From Microvirga puerhi (GTDB lineage: Bacteria; Pseudomonadota; Alphaproteobacteria; Rhizobiales; Beijerinckiaceae), in contig NZ_JAIRBM010000017.1 of assembly GCF_020089865.1 (NCBI RefSeq), positions 1-64,000 on the forward strand: a stretch of 64,000 bases of DNA. Direction: 5' to 3'. The notes below the pieces were generated by a model, which saw only the letters and a program-made list of their open reading frames with translations, did not search any database and was not told where the DNA came from. Shown here in pieces: positions 51,623-61,720 of this stretch. A program made the translations under genes and the position numbers. The stretch's first letter is position 1; every line of letters begins with the position of its first letter.

Positions 51623-52436
51623 TGCAGCTCTTTCGTCCGTATCGCTGCCTAATGGAGTCTCGTCCGTGTCCTCCAGTACGCCTGCCGTTTCAGTTCAAAA
51701 CCTGCGCAAGAGCTTCGGATCGCTCGAGGTTCTGAAGGGCGTATCGCTGGAAGCCAAGGAAGGCGATGTCATCTCCATTCTCGGAGCCTCGGGCTCCGGC
51801 AAGTCGACAATGCTGCGCTGCATTAACATGCTCGAAGTTCCTGATTCCGGCGAAATCAAGATCGGGGGCGAAGCGATCCGCCTGAAACAGACGCGACGGG
51901 GCATGGAGCCGGCCGATCAGTCACAAGTCGACCGCATCCGCTCCCGCGTCGCCATGGTGTTTCAGAGCTTCAATCTCTGGTCTCACATGACCATTCTGGA
52001 GAACGTCATCGAGGCTCCGGTCCACGTGCAGAAAAGGCCCAGGAGCGAGTGCGTCGCGGAAGCCGAAGCGCTCCTCGAGAAGGTCGGCATCGTCGACAAG
52101 CGCGGGCAATATCCGTCGCATCTTTCAGGCGGCCAGCAGCAGCGCGCCGCGATCGCCCGCGCGCTTGCCATGCGTCCTCAGGTCATGCTCTTCGACGAGC
52201 CGACATCGGCGCTCGATCCCGAACTGGTGGGCGAAGTGCTGCGGGTGATGCGTTCACTGGCGGAAGAGGGCCGGACAATGCTCGTGGTGACGCATGAGAT
52301 GGGCTTTGCACGCGATGTCTCCAACCGCGTCATGTTCCTGCACCAGGGCATGGTCGAAGAGTCAGGAACTCCCGCCGATGTCTTTGGCGCCCCGAAATCG
52401 GAGCGCTTCAAGCAGTTCATCTCCAGCCATCGCTAG
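51615..52436 (+). CDS. Polar amino acid ABC transporter ATPase (HisP/GlnQ-like)
   Basis: 273 residues. Walker [11 protein letters not shown]-loop [12 protein letters not shown], signature [17 protein letters not shown], Walker [16 protein letters not shown] and switch His in VVTHEMGF. The N-terminal about 25 Ser/Val-rich residues before VQNLRKSFG are extra; a downstream start is conceivable. It powers amino-acid import for the two permeases. Confidence 0.94.
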   Translation: MSNAALSSVSLPNGVSSVSSSTPAVSVQNLRKSFGSLEVLKGVSLEAKEGDVISILGASGSGKSTMLRCINMLEVPDSGEIKIGGEAIRLKQTRRGMEPADQSQVDRIRSRVAMVFQSFNLWSHMTILENVIEAPVHVQKRPRSECVAEAEALLEKVGIVDKRGQYPSHLSGGQQQRAAIARALAMRPQVMLFDEPTSALDPELVGEVLRVMRSLAEEGRTMLVVTHEMGFARDVSNRVMFLHQGMVEESGTPADVFGAPKSERFKQFISSHR

Positions 52437-52457
52437 AGCATTAGTTTCACGTAGCCG

Positions 52458-52856
52458 TCAGTGCCGCTCAATTCGACGCGGCTCCTCCTCCGGAGCCGTG
52501 GCCGTTTCATGAGGTGTCACGTCCCGATAGCCCGGCCGTGGGTATTCTTCTCCGCCCCAACCCATGGGTTCGACGGGTCGGAAGGCTTTGCCGAGAATGA
52601 AGCTTACCGTGGTTGGAACGGCCAGGATGAAGACGGCGACGACGGCCCAGACGAAGACGATGGCGGCAAGCCCCAGATTGCGCAGAGCTCCGAGGCTCCA
52701 AGACAGCCATTCCACGGTTCCGGGATGGCTGCTGACCACATCCGCATGACGCGCCGCCGTACTGCCGAAAAGATCGATGAGCCCATATGCCCCCCAGGCG
52801 AGGAGCGACCAGAAGCTCACCAGAATAAGAGCGATCAGCCAGACGAACCGCTTCAT
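52458..52856 (-). CDS. Two-helix membrane protein of unknown function
   Basis: 132 residues. One helix at about 5-27 and another at about 63-88 (LAAIVFVWAVVAVFILAVPTTV). The tail from about 95 is polar and Pro/Glu-rich. No family recognised. It starts 2 nt after the DUF4112 stop, so the pair forms an operon with joint membrane-related roles. Confidence 0.75.
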   Translation of the reverse strand: MKRFVWLIALILVSFWSLLAWGAYGLIDLFGSTAARHADVVSSHPGTVEWLSWSLGALRNLGLAAIVFVWAVVAVFILAVPTTVSFILGKAFRPVEPMGWGGEEYPRPGYRDVTPHETATAPEEEPRRIERH

Positions 52857-52858
52857 CG

Positions 52859-53296
52859 TCAGCGCTCATCAATCCGGGCGGCTGTGCCATCAATGTGGCG
52901 CGGTCCGCGTCTGGCAAGGCCGAGATAATCGTGGATGATGCGCACGTTGCGCTGATTGGCCTTGAAGAAGACGTCGAATAGATCCCCCGCGACAGGAATT
53001 GCACCCAATGCGGTGTCAAATGCGATATTGCCGATCATACGGGCGATCTTCCTGCGCGGCAGGCCAAGCCGGCGTGCCTCCCAAACAATGTATCCCGCCA
53101 AAGCCGCCGAGATCACGTCGCCGATGCCCGGGGCGAGACCGATAACGGCATCCAGGCCCACGCGGCGGTTGAGTCCCGGAATGAGGAATGCGTTGTCCAG
53201 GAGCTTCGCCACCATGGTGACGCGTGCAATCGTGTCCTCGCGGCTCGGACCGGCAACCTTGACGGCTTCGAAAAAAGCGCTGCGAGCAGCGTACAT
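52859..53296 (-). CDS. DUF4112 domain-containing protein
   Basis: 145 residues matching DUF4112: MVAKLLDNAFLIPGLNRRVGLDAVIGLAPGIGDVISAALAGYIV, then IARMIGNIAFDTALGAIPVAGDLFDVFFKANQRN. The G-L-D-A-V-I-G and P-G-x-G-D motifs, together with two hydrophobic stretches, are typical. Function unknown; it is probably membrane-associated. Confidence 0.9.
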   Translation of the reverse strand: MYAARSAFFEAVKVAGPSREDTIARVTMVAKLLDNAFLIPGLNRRVGLDAVIGLAPGIGDVISAALAGYIVWEARRLGLPRRKIARMIGNIAFDTALGAIPVAGDLFDVFFKANQRNVRIIHDYLGLARRGPRHIDGTAARIDER

Positions 53297-53638
53297 CCTT
53301 CCCTTTCCTCGCTGCCATCCTTAGGCAGCATCCTCGCAGAATGTGTGCATGCATGTCCCGGCCTGCAAGATGGAGGCCTCGGCGATGCTCTAAGGCCTAG
53401 CTACAAAGGCTGATTCAGGATCTCGATCGCGGTATAATAGGACGTGATTCAGGGGCATTGGTTTTAGTTAGGCATTTACTCAAGTCCGCTGGGTTGCCAG
53501 CCTCTATTTCAACCTTAGCTTGCCAAGCTGGCAGCGGCAACTGGCCGTTACGTGCTCAAAATCACAAGCAGACGCAGCGATGCGGCTGACGCTCGCTTAT
53601 TGCCTGCACACAACGGGGGCTTGCATGGGGAGTATCCT
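53297..53638. other. 342-bp intergenic region before the M15-like peptidase
   Basis: It separates the divergent DUF4112 gene from the peptidase gene. The middle is A/T-rich (around 53425-53520) and probably holds promoters for both directions. I see no good ORF or strong hairpin. Confidence 0.5.
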
Positions 53639-54196
53639 ATGGGCACCGAATGTCGAGGACCACATTCGAGACGACGGGGATTCTGCGTCGCGCTTGGACT
53701 CGTGATCGGCGGAGCACTTCAGTCTGCCGCACATGCGGAGAGTGAAGGAACGACCCTGCCGACAATGCAATACGCGAGCTTGCCTTCTGCAGAAAAAATG
53801 AAGGCGCCGGCTGCAACGGGGAGCCTCCCCCAGGCGAACGGCTCTCTCACCCCAAGCGCCCGCTTCAACAGCTTCGTCGGTCTCGGCTCCATCGTGCTGA
53901 GATCCGAGGCTCCGACCGGATGCCTTCCGGCCGCTCTGAAGGATGTCGTTGCGGACGTGTCGGCGAAATTCGGATCCGTCAGCGTCGAGTCGACACATCG
54001 GTCTGCAGGACGGAACCGGCGTGCGGGAGGCGCTGACCACTCCCTTCACCTGGCCTGTCGCGCCATCGACTTTCGTGTTCATAGTCGCATACGCGGCGTC
54101 ATGGCATATTTGCGCTCGCGTCCCGAAGTCGGGGGTCTTAAGATCTATCGAAACGGCATCATCCATATTGACAATGGAGAACGCCGCAGCTGGTAA
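53639..54196 (+). CDS. Secreted M15-like (YcbK-type) peptidase
   Basis: 185 residues from ATG 53639, chosen because GGGAG lies upstream and a signal peptide (basic, then FCVALGLVIGGALQSAAHA) follows; a longer frame lacks these. The C-terminal domain (about 100-185) has VESTHRSAGRNRRAGGADHSLHLACRAID with the S-x-H-x3-x-A-x-D metal motif, and IHIDNGERRSW at the end with another His/Asp. Such proteins trim peptidoglycan cross-links. It lies 15 nt before ade, but is probably unrelated in role. Confidence 0.75.
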   Translation: MGTECRGPHSRRRGFCVALGLVIGGALQSAAHAESEGTTLPTMQYASLPSAEKMKAPAATGSLPQANGSLTPSARFNSFVGLGSIVLRSEAPTGCLPAALKDVVADVSAKFGSVSVESTHRSAGRNRRAGGADHSLHLACRAIDFRVHSRIRGVMAYLRSRPEVGGLKIYRNGIIHIDNGERRSW

Positions 54197-54211
54197 GGAC
54201 CAAGGAACGGC

Positions 54212-55924
54212 ATGACGAGGAAGTCTGACGCGCAGCTCATTGCAACGCGGATCGCACAAGGACGTGGAAAGGCCGCCGCAGATCTCGTCATCGCCGATGT
54301 CCGTCTGCTCGATCTCGTGACGGGAGCACTTACACAGACCGACATCGCCGTCTGCGGGGATACTATCGTCGGCACCTACGGTCACTATCGCGGCGCCCGC
54401 ACCATCGATGGTCGCGGGCGCATCGCCGTTCCGGGCTTCATCGACACGCACCTTCATGTCGAGTCGTCGCTCGTCACGCCTTTCGAGTTCGACCGTTGCG
54501 TCCTGCCTCACGGCGTCACGACCGCGATCTGCGACCCCCATGAAATGGCAAATGTGCTAGGAACGGCAGCATTCGACTACTTCTTGACCTGCGCCGAGCG
54601 GACGATCCTGGATCTGCGCGTCCAGTTGTCGAGCTGTGTTCCGGCAACGCACCTTGAAACATCTGGAGCGCACATAGAAGCCTCTGATCTCATTCGCTAC
54701 CGTCATCACCCGAAGGTGATCGGCCTTGCCGAGTTCATGAATTTCCCAGGTGTTCTGTCAGTCGACCCTGAATGCCTTGCCAAGCTCGAAGCTTTCTCCG
54801 ACGGACACATCGACGGACACGCTCCTCTTGTCCGCGGCCTCGACCTCAATGGCTATCTTTCCGCCGGGATCCGCACCGATCACGAGACCACGACTGCAGC
54901 GGAAGCGTTGGAGAAGATTCGGAAAGGCATGACCATTCTCATCCGCGAAGGCTCTGTTTCCAAAGACCTTCATGCATTGGCACCACTGCTTTCGTTGCAG
55001 ACTTCGCCGTTCCTCGCCCTCTGCACCGACGATCGTAATCCTCTGGACATCGCGGAAGAGGGGCATCTCGACTATATGATCAGAACTCTGATCCAATTGG
55101 GGTGCGAGCCTCTCGCCGCCTACCGCGCGGCATCGCTGACTGCGGCGCAAGCGTTCGGTCTTCGCGATCGTGGCATGATCACTCCCGGCAAGCGCGCCGA
55201 CATCGTCCTCCTCGACGATCTTGAGACCTGTGCCGTATCGGATGTTTTCAGTGCGGGCCGGCTGGTGAACGAGGCTCTCTTCGCTAAACGGGAAACGGTG
55301 GCACCCATTGGACGGGGGAGCGTCAAGATCGACACGATCTCAGCGCATGATTTTCGAGTGCCCGCGACGGCCACTGAAACCTCGGTGATCGGTGTTATTC
55401 CCGGAAAGATCATCACGGAGAACAACAAGGCGATCCTCCCACATCGGAACGGCTTTGCCGAAGCCGATTTGACGCAGGACATCGTCAAGGTCGCGGTCGT
55501 GGCCCGACACGGCATTAATCGGAATATCGGTGTTGGCTTCGTAAACGGCTTCGGCCTGAAACGCGGCGCCATTGCCTCATCCGTCGGCCACGACAGCCAT
55601 AACATCTGTGTCGTGGGTGCGAATGATGGTGACATGGCAGCAGCAGTCAATCGACTGCGTGACATCGAGGGAGGTTTCGTCGTCGTCTCGGACGGCGTCG
55701 TCCGGGCGGAACTTGCTCTCCCGATTGCGGGCCTCATGAGTGATCTTCCCTATGAAGCGGTGCGTGATGCGCTTTATCCTCTCAGGCATGCTGCGAAGGA
55801 TCTCGGCGTCACACTTCCGGAGCCATTCCTGCAGGTCGCGTTCCTGCCTCTTCCTGTGATCCCTCACCTCAAGATCACGGATTTCGGCCTCGTCGATGTC
55901 GATCGCATGAGCGTCGTATCTTAA
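54212..55924 (+). CDS. ade: Adenine deaminase
   Basis: A 570-residue amidohydrolase converting adenine to hypoxanthine. Landmarks are [40 protein letters not shown] with the metal-binding H-x-[14 protein letters not shown], and [11 protein letters not shown]-like [13 protein letters not shown] near the C-terminus. Length agrees with the AdeC family. It starts 15 nt after the peptidase gene, and the dehalogenase gene follows 17 nt downstream, so the three may be cotranscribed. Confidence 0.94.
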   Translation: MTRKSDAQLIATRIAQGRGKAAADLVIADVRLLDLVTGALTQTDIAVCGDTIVGTYGHYRGARTIDGRGRIAVPGFIDTHLHVESSLVTPFEFDRCVLPHGVTTAICDPHEMANVLGTAAFDYFLTCAERTILDLRVQLSSCVPATHLETSGAHIEASDLIRYRHHPKVIGLAEFMNFPGVLSVDPECLAKLEAFSDGHIDGHAPLVRGLDLNGYLSAGIRTDHETTTAAEALEKIRKGMTILIREGSVSKDLHALAPLLSLQTSPFLALCTDDRNPLDIAEEGHLDYMIRTLIQLGCEPLAAYRAASLTAAQAFGLRDRGMITPGKRADIVLLDDLETCAVSDVFSAGRLVNEALFAKRETVAPIGRGSVKIDTISAHDFRVPATATETSVIGVIPGKIITENNKAILPHRNGFAEADLTQDIVKVAVVARHGINRNIGVGFVNGFGLKRGAIASSVGHDSHNICVVGANDGDMAAAVNRLRDIEGGFVVVSDGVVRAELALPIAGLMSDLPYEAVRDALYPLRHAAKDLGVTLPEPFLQVAFLPLPVIPHLKITDFGLVDVDRMSVVS

Positions 55925-55941
55925 ACGGGAAAAGGCAGCGC

Positions 55942-56814
55942 ATGTTCGAAGGCTTTACACAACGGCAGATCGCGACTCCAGAGGCCGTGATCAATCTCCG
56001 TCAAGGAGGCCATGGCCCAGCAGTCCTGCTCCTTCACGGACATCCGCAGACTCATGTGATGTGGCACCGGATAGCTCCGCGCTTGGCAGATCATTACACG
56101 GTCATCTGTGCGGATCTGCGCGGCTACGGCGACAGCTCGAAGCCGCCGACGACGCCAGATCACGAGCCCTACTCCAAGCGCGCGATGGCGCGCGACCTCG
56201 TCGAAGCGATGCACATCCTCGGCCACGAGCGCTTCGCCGTCGTCGGTCATGACCGCGGCGGTCGATGTGCGTATCGCATGGCGTTGGACCATCCGAAGCG
56301 CGTGGCAGCCCTATCGGTGCTCGACATCATTCCCACCGCCGAACATTTCCAGCGCACCGATATGGCCTTCGCGATAGGCTATTGGCATTGGTTTTTTCTA
56401 GCGCAACCTTACGATCTTCCCGAACGCCTGATCGCTGCCGACCCCGAGGCATTCTATCTCCGTCGCGGGCGTGCGATGTTTCATGAAGAGGCGCTTGCCG
56501 AATACCGTCGCTGCTTCACCAATCCCGATACGATCCATGCCATGTGTGAGGATTATCGCGCAGGAGCCTCGATCGATATGCGCCTCGACGAGGAAGATCA
56601 AAGGGCGAGACGACGGATCTCATGCCCTGTTCAGGCGCTCTGGGGTCTGAAGAACGGCCTGGAACGCTGGTACGATGTCCTGGCTGTCTGGAAGGACTGG
56701 GCCCATCACGTCGAAGGGCGCGGCATCGATTGCGGGCACTATCTCGCCGAGGAGGCTCCGGAGGAAACCCTTTCAGCACTGGAACCCTTTCTGGCTAAGA
56801 CGATGCGAGCCTGA
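55942..56814 (+). CDS. Fluoroacetate/haloacetate dehalogenase homologue
   Basis: A 290-residue alpha/beta hydrolase. The catalytic layout of fluoroacetate dehalogenases is present: nucleophile Asp104 with Arg105 and Arg108 in GHDRGGR, Asp128 in VLDII, halide-binding His149-Trp150 in YWHWFFLAQP and Tyr205 in CEDYRAGA. The catalytic His266 lies in CGHYLAEE. The oxyanion region LLHGHPQTHVMWH is also standard. It would hydrolyse a 2-haloacid to the hydroxyacid. Activity on fluoroacetate is inferred from these residues. Confidence 0.83.
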   Translation: MFEGFTQRQIATPEAVINLRQGGHGPAVLLLHGHPQTHVMWHRIAPRLADHYTVICADLRGYGDSSKPPTTPDHEPYSKRAMARDLVEAMHILGHERFAVVGHDRGGRCAYRMALDHPKRVAALSVLDIIPTAEHFQRTDMAFAIGYWHWFFLAQPYDLPERLIAADPEAFYLRRGRAMFHEEALAEYRRCFTNPDTIHAMCEDYRAGASIDMRLDEEDQRARRRISCPVQALWGLKNGLERWYDVLAVWKDWAHHVEGRGIDCGHYLAEEAPEETLSALEPFLAKTMRA

Positions 56815-56819
56815 GGACT

Positions 56820-57563
56820 TCAGACCCTCCCGATTCGAAACGAGAGCGGAAACCGGATCGTCCGACGATGATCGGTTGGCCCCCATGCCTTTCTCAGTTC
56901 ATGAGCGAACTCTGCAATCGGCTGCTGTCCCAGACTCTTTTCGGCAGCTCTCACAGCCGACCATGTATCCGCATAACCGATGAGATCCTCCACTCCCCAT
57001 TGCACGGTGATCGCCATGCTCGGTGGCGTCAGCTCGGCAAACGGGAAATCGAAACCGCGATAGCCCTCTTCCACATGTCTGCGTTCCGGTGGCCAGTACG
57101 GCCCAATCACATCCCTATAGAAGTGCTGGATGACAGGATCGATGTCCGGATCCGCCTGGATCACGCCATAGGTGATGAGCGCCAGAACGCTACCCGGTTT
57201 TCCAATGCGGCGCATCTCTTCATAGAAGGCGGGAAGATCAAACCAATGCGCGGCCTGGGCGACGGTCACGAGATCGACGGATCGATCTTCTAAGCCAGTC
57301 TTCTCGGCAGGAGCGACACGATACGACACGCCCTCATGTGGCACGGCGCTTTCTATCTGCTTGGCACTTGCATCCGTCGCGATGACCGATCTGAACCGAT
57401 TTGCGAGAAGCACCGAGAGTTGGCCGGTGCCGCACCCGACATCTAGCGCAACATCCGTTGAACGGCACAGACCCGCAAGATAATCGATGAGGGCTGAAGG
57501 ATAAGTTGGCCGATAAGCTGCGTAATCACCAGACTTCGACGAGAAATGATCTTTGAAAGTCAT
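56820..57563 (-). CDS. Class I SAM-dependent methyltransferase
   Basis: 247 residues. The SAM site is ALDVGCGTGQLSVLL (motif I), followed by VIATDAS and the DLVTVAQAAHWF segment typical of small-molecule methyltransferases of the UbiE/trans-aconitate group. The substrate is unknown. It lies 3 nt downstream of pxpA and converges with the dehalogenase gene (5 nt apart). Confidence 0.9.
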   Translation of the reverse strand: MTFKDHFSSKSGDYAAYRPTYPSALIDYLAGLCRSTDVALDVGCGTGQLSVLLANRFRSVIATDASAKQIESAVPHEGVSYRVAPAEKTGLEDRSVDLVTVAQAAHWFDLPAFYEEMRRIGKPGSVLALITYGVIQADPDIDPVIQHFYRDVIGPYWPPERRHVEEGYRGFDFPFAELTPPSMAITVQWGVEDLIGYADTWSAVRAAEKSLGQQPIAEFAHELRKAWGPTDHRRTIRFPLSFRIGRV

Positions 57564-57566
57564 GGA

Positions 57567-58331
57567 TCAGAGGACGGTAAAGGATGTGACGGAAATGCCG
57601 CTGGCTTCGAGTTTCTGGCGAATCGTTCGCGCCATGGCGACTGCGCTCGGTTCGTCGCCATGGACACAGATGGTATCGATCGTAACCGGAATGCGCTTTC
57701 CAGAGACGCTCATCACCGCGCGATCCTCCAAAGTGCGCAGCACGCGTTCGGCGGCGGTCTCCGCATCGTGCAGAACCGAGCCCGGCTTCTTGCGGCTGGT
57801 CAGGGTTCCGTTATCCTCATAGGTTCTGTCCGCGAAAAATTCCCGCGCGACGGGAACACCGATCTGCTCGGACGCTTTCTCCATGAGAAGGCCCGGCATG
57901 CAGACATTCACCAAGCTCGCGTCGACACCCTTGATGGCACGAGCGATGGCAAGCGCCAGATCTTCATCCTCGTTGGCCATATTGTTGAGCGAGCCGTGCG
58001 CCTTCACGTAGGAGACGCGATGCCCCGCCAGCGCCGCGACGGCCTGCAATGCACCGATCTGGTATGCGATCATCCGCTCGATATCTGCCGGGCTATCGCC
58101 CTTGATAACCCGTCGGCCAAAGCCCTGCAGATCGTTGAACCCTGGATGCGCCCCGATCGCGACGCCCTTGCGCAAAGCCGTTGCAGCGGTTCTGAACATC
58201 GTTCCGGGGTCGCCTGCGTGGAAGCCACAGGCGACGTTTGCAGACGACACGATATCCAACATGGCTTCGTCGTCACCCATGGGCCACGGCCCGAAGCCTT
58301 CACCCATATCGCAGTTGAGATCGATCTTCAT
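57567..58331 (-). CDS. pxpA: 5-oxoprolinase subunit A (PxpA, LamB/YcsF family)
   Basis: 254 residues. It begins [21 protein letters not shown], the classic LamB/YcsF opening, and has the [10 protein letters not shown] and GAHPGFND motifs and a C-terminal [16 protein letters not shown]. With PxpB and PxpC it hydrolyses 5-oxoproline to glutamate. Neither partner is in this window. It is set tightly between pncB and the methyltransferase (3-nt gaps). Confidence 0.93.
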   Translation of the reverse strand: MKIDLNCDMGEGFGPWPMGDDEAMLDIVSSANVACGFHAGDPGTMFRTAATALRKGVAIGAHPGFNDLQGFGRRVIKGDSPADIERMIAYQIGALQAVAALAGHRVSYVKAHGSLNNMANEDEDLALAIARAIKGVDASLVNVCMPGLLMEKASEQIGVPVAREFFADRTYEDNGTLTSRKKPGSVLHDAETAAERVLRTLEDRAVMSVSGKRIPVTIDTICVHGDEPSAVAMARTIRQKLEASGISVTSFTVL

Positions 58332-58334
58332 CGC

Positions 58335-59627
58335 TTACACCAGGACCGGCTTGGCGTTTTGTACGCCGACATTGAAAACACGTTTGTAGCGTTCAATCTC
58401 GGCCTTGGGGCCTAGAGCCTTGGTCGGATTATCGGACAGTTTCACGGTCGGACGTCCGTTCGCCGAAATGACCTTGCAGACGATGGATATGGGGTCGAGT
58501 GCGCCATCTGGCGCAAATCCACGAAAATCGTTCGTGAGCAATGTACCCCAACCGTAACCGATGCGCATGCGCCCTAAGAAGTGCTGATGGATACGCTTGA
58601 TCACATCCACGTCGAGACCGTCTGAGAAGATCGCGAGTTTGTCCTTCGGGTTCTGACCTCGCTCCAGCCACCAGGCGATGGCCTCCTCCCCTCCTTCGAT
58701 CGGATCTTTGGAATCGACGCGGATGCCCGTCCAGGCGGCGACCCAACTGGGGGCGTTGCTGAGGAAATTCGTCGTCCCGTAAGTATCAGGCAGGATGATG
58801 CGCAGATTTCCCTCATAGTCGCTCTGCCAGTCGGCGAGGACCCGATAGGGCGCCATGGCCATGTCCTGATCGTTATCCGTCAGGGCGGTATAGACCATGG
58901 GCAGTTCGTGGGCGTTGGTACCGACGGCCTCGACTTCTCGCCGCATGGCGATCAGGCAATTGGACGTTCCAAGAAAGGCCGGCCCCAGACCTTCAATCAT
59001 CGCCTGGACGCACCAATCCTGCCACAGGAATCCATGACGGCGGCGGGTTCCGAAATCTGTAACCGAGAGATCAGGCAGGGCTTTGAGCTGCTGGATCTTC
59101 TCCCAGACCCGCGTCATGGCTCGGGCATAGAGAACCTGAAGCTCGAACTTGCCCATGCCTTTGAGCACACCGCGGGAGCGCAGTTCGTTGAGAATCGCAA
59201 GAGCCGGAATCTCCCACATGGTGGTTTCGATCCAGGGGCCGTGAAAGGTGAGGACATATTGCCCATCTTCCTTCTCCAGGAGGTATTCCGGGAAACGGAA
59301 GGTTTCCAGCCAATCCATGAACTCCGGCGAGAACATCTGCCGCTTGCCATAGAACGTATTGCCGCGCAGCCATGTGGATTCGCCCCGGGTTAGCGACAGG
59401 GAGCGCACGTGATCGAGCTGCTCGCGCAGTTCGCCCATGTCAATGATTTCGGCGAGCCTGATCCGGGTGGTGCGGTTCTGAATCCCGAACGTCACCTGCA
59501 CGTCCCGATGGCGGCGAAAAATCGTCTGCGCCATCAAAAGCTTATAGAAATCCGTGTCGAGCACCGACCGGACGATCGGGTCGATTTTCCAGGTGTGGTT
59601 ATAAACCCTGGTCGCGATGTCCACCAT
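58335..59627 (-). CDS. pncB: Nicotinate phosphoribosyltransferase
   Basis: 430 residues; NAD salvage enzyme converting nicotinate and PRPP to nicotinate mononucleotide. Motifs: [34 protein letters not shown] with conserved His nearby (ELPM), and FSDGLDVD near the C-terminus. AAGGAG precedes ATG 59627. It leads an operon with pxpA and the methyltransferase. Confidence 0.95.
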   Translation of the reverse strand: MVDIATRVYNHTWKIDPIVRSVLDTDFYKLLMAQTIFRRHRDVQVTFGIQNRTTRIRLAEIIDMGELREQLDHVRSLSLTRGESTWLRGNTFYGKRQMFSPEFMDWLETFRFPEYLLEKEDGQYVLTFHGPWIETTMWEIPALAILNELRSRGVLKGMGKFELQVLYARAMTRVWEKIQQLKALPDLSVTDFGTRRRHGFLWQDWCVQAMIEGLGPAFLGTSNCLIAMRREVEAVGTNAHELPMVYTALTDNDQDMAMAPYRVLADWQSDYEGNLRIILPDTYGTTNFLSNAPSWVAAWTGIRVDSKDPIEGGEEAIAWWLERGQNPKDKLAIFSDGLDVDVIKRIHQHFLGRMRIGYGWGTLLTNDFRGFAPDGALDPISIVCKVISANGRPTVKLSDNPTKALGPKAEIERYKRVFNVGVQNAKPVLV

Positions 59628-59793
59628 CGCCTGCTCCTTGCAGCCTGAAGGAAGGCGGACAATAGCGAAGCAGGCCGGGCGGCGAAAGAGCAAGGCGAAC
59701 TGAAAGTCGGCTACGTTTTTTGAGCCCTTCAGGGTGGCGCCACGCCGATCTGGACGGAAGCGTAGTACGTAGGAACGTTCTCGATGTCGGCGA

Positions 59794-59816
59794 GAGGCGG
59801 GGCACGCAGCCCCGCC
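59794..59816. terminator. Hairpin downstream of the pyridoxamine-oxidase-like gene
   Basis: GGCGGGGC (59794-59801) pairs with GCCCCGCC (about 59807-59814) across a short loop. It lies about 20 nt past the stop of the minus-strand gene, but without a T-run on that strand, so its role as a terminator is weakly supported. Confidence 0.4.
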
Positions 59817-59838
59817 GCTTCTGCGAAGCAGTCATCGA

Positions 59839-60351
59839 TCAGCGCAGATCGACCTTCTTCTGGTCGCCGATATCGGTCGGCGACTGCCCGGTGACCGCCG
59901 CCTTGGCGTAGCCGTAGAGATGGACGAGCGTGGACGACGGACTGTCCCAGAACTCTCCCCTCGCGGGGTGAACGCGCACGAGAGCGATTGATGGATCGTC
60001 CTTCCCATTCGGGAACCAGGCGCGAAGACCTTCTGACCATTTGTCGTCGACCGTCGCCTTGTCGCGCACGATCTCTGCTTTACCCGAAACCGATACGTAA
60101 TTCTGTTTTTCAGGATCGGAATAGGCAAGGTTGACTTCGTTGTCCCGCGAGATCTCGGTCAGCTTCGGGGATTGCACCTTCGTGAAAAACCAGAGGTCGC
60201 CGTGCTCGTCCGTCTCCTGGCTGTACATGGGTCGGCTATGGAGCGTGCCGTCGGCATCGACAGTCGTCATCATGGCGATCTTCATGTCCTGTATCATGTC
60301 ATAAAGCTTCTTGGCATTGGGGTCGCCGTGGCCGTGCTGATGCATCGTCAT
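59839..60351 (-). CDS. Pyridoxamine 5'-phosphate oxidase-like general stress protein
   Basis: 170 residues, FMN-binding split-barrel fold of the general stress protein 26 type. IAMMTTVDADGTLHSRPMYSQ and DLWFFTKVQSPKLTEISRDN with VSVSGKAEIVRDK are the family signatures. These proteins bind FMN or F420-like cofactors with mostly unknown activity. A His-rich N-terminus (MHQHGHGD) is an oddity. Monocistronic. Confidence 0.87.
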   Translation of the reverse strand: MTMHQHGHGDPNAKKLYDMIQDMKIAMMTTVDADGTLHSRPMYSQETDEHGDLWFFTKVQSPKLTEISRDNEVNLAYSDPEKQNYVSVSGKAEIVRDKATVDDKWSEGLRAWFPNGKDDPSIALVRVHPARGEFWDSPSSTLVHLYGYAKAAVTGQSPTDIGDQKKVDLR

Positions 60352-60584
60352 ATCCTCTAAGCTCGTCTCAAATCCTCAAATCAAATGCCGATGGACCCGC
60401 AATTGTGCGGCCATGGCAGGCATCGGGCGTGGATCGGCTGCCCAACGAGGCTTGGGGGACAACGGACAAGGTCTGCTTTGGTTCTGACAGCGGAACCGCA
60501 GAGACGATGCCTTAACGGACGGCTGTCGGCTCTTTACATGAGGGATAGAACCGGCTCACAAGGTTCGGCAAAGGAGGCTCGACC

Positions 60585-61715
60585 GTGGCGATTACCCGTG
60601 AAGATGTCTTGAAGGCCCTTGAGGCTGTGCCGGTTGATGCCGGCGGCCGCGTCAACCTCGTGGCGTCCGGCCGATTGTCCGAGGTGGTCGTCGACGGTGC
60701 GTCTCGTGTCATGTTCTCCGTCTTTGTCGAGCCTTCAGAAGCGCCAGCTATGGAGCAGGTGCGCCAAGCGGCGCAGAATGCCGTTCAGCGTTTGCCTGGA
60801 GTAAAGGGCGTCTTTGCTACTCTGACCGCTGAACGCCCTGCATCGGCAGGTGCTGCTACGCCTCAAGCACAAGCACCACGCCGCTCACCGCCGGGCACCG
60901 CGCCGAAGGGACAGCAGATCCCAGGGGTGAAGCACATTATCGCCGTCGCCTCCGGAAAGGGCGGTGTCGGCAAGTCGACCACTGCCTGCAACCTTGCACT
61001 GGGGCTCAAAGCCATCGGTCTGAAGGTCGGTCTCCTCGATGCCGACATCTATGGCCCGTCAATGCCCAAGCTCCTCGGCATTCATGGCAAGCCGAAGCTG
61101 CTCGAGAACCGCATTCTCGAACCGATGGAGGCCTATGGACTAAAAGTGATGTCCATCGGCTTTCTCGTCGATGAGGAAGCCGCCATGATCTGGCGTGGCC
61201 CGATGGTGATGTCGGCCATCACGCAGATGCTGCGGGAAGTAGCCTGGGGCGACCTGGACGTGCTGGTCGTGGATATGCCGCCGGGCACCGGCGATGCTCA
61301 GCTGACCATGGCTCAAGCAACTCCTCTGGCCGGCGCCATCATCGTATCGACACCGCAGGATCTTGCTCTGATCGATGCGCGACGCGGCGTATCCATGTTC
61401 AAGCGAGTGGAAGTGCCGATCCTCGGCATCGTCGAAAACATGGCAACATTCATCTGTCCCCATTGCGGACAGTCCTCTCATATCTTCGGACATGGCGGTG
61501 CACGGATGGAAGCAGAGCGCCTTGGCGTACCTTTCCTCGGCGAGGTGCCGCTGACGATGTCGATCCGCGAATTGTCGGATGCCGGCCGTCCTGTCGTCGC
61601 TGTCGACCCTGATGGGCCTCATGCGGCCATTTACAAGGCCATGGCCCGTCAGGTCGCGGATGTTCTCATGGGCCACAGCGGCGTTCGTCCTCCGCCACGG
61701 ATCGTCATCGAGTAG
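60585..61715 (+). CDS. apbC: Mrp/ApbC-type iron-sulfur cluster carrier ATPase
   Basis: 376 residues from a GTG with an AAGGAGG site 8 nt upstream. An N-terminal MIP18-like domain (about 1-85) is followed by a Pro/Ala-rich linker. The P-loop NTPase has the deviant Walker A SGKGGVGKST, VGLLDADIYGPSMPKLLG and DMPPGTGDAQLTMAQ. The cluster-binding C-P-H-C pair is FICPHCGQSSH. It carries and transfers [4Fe-4S] clusters. It heads a three-gene unit with mobA and tusA. Confidence 0.95.
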   Translation: MAITREDVLKALEAVPVDAGGRVNLVASGRLSEVVVDGASRVMFSVFVEPSEAPAMEQVRQAAQNAVQRLPGVKGVFATLTAERPASAGAATPQAQAPRRSPPGTAPKGQQIPGVKHIIAVASGKGGVGKSTTACNLALGLKAIGLKVGLLDADIYGPSMPKLLGIHGKPKLLENRILEPMEAYGLKVMSIGFLVDEEAAMIWRGPMVMSAITQMLREVAWGDLDVLVVDMPPGTGDAQLTMAQATPLAGAIIVSTPQDLALIDARRGVSMFKRVEVPILGIVENMATFICPHCGQSSHIFGHGGARMEAERLGVPFLGEVPLTMSIRELSDAGRPVVAVDPDGPHAAIYKAMARQVADVLMGHSGVRPPPRIVIE

Positions 61716-61720
61716 ACGAC

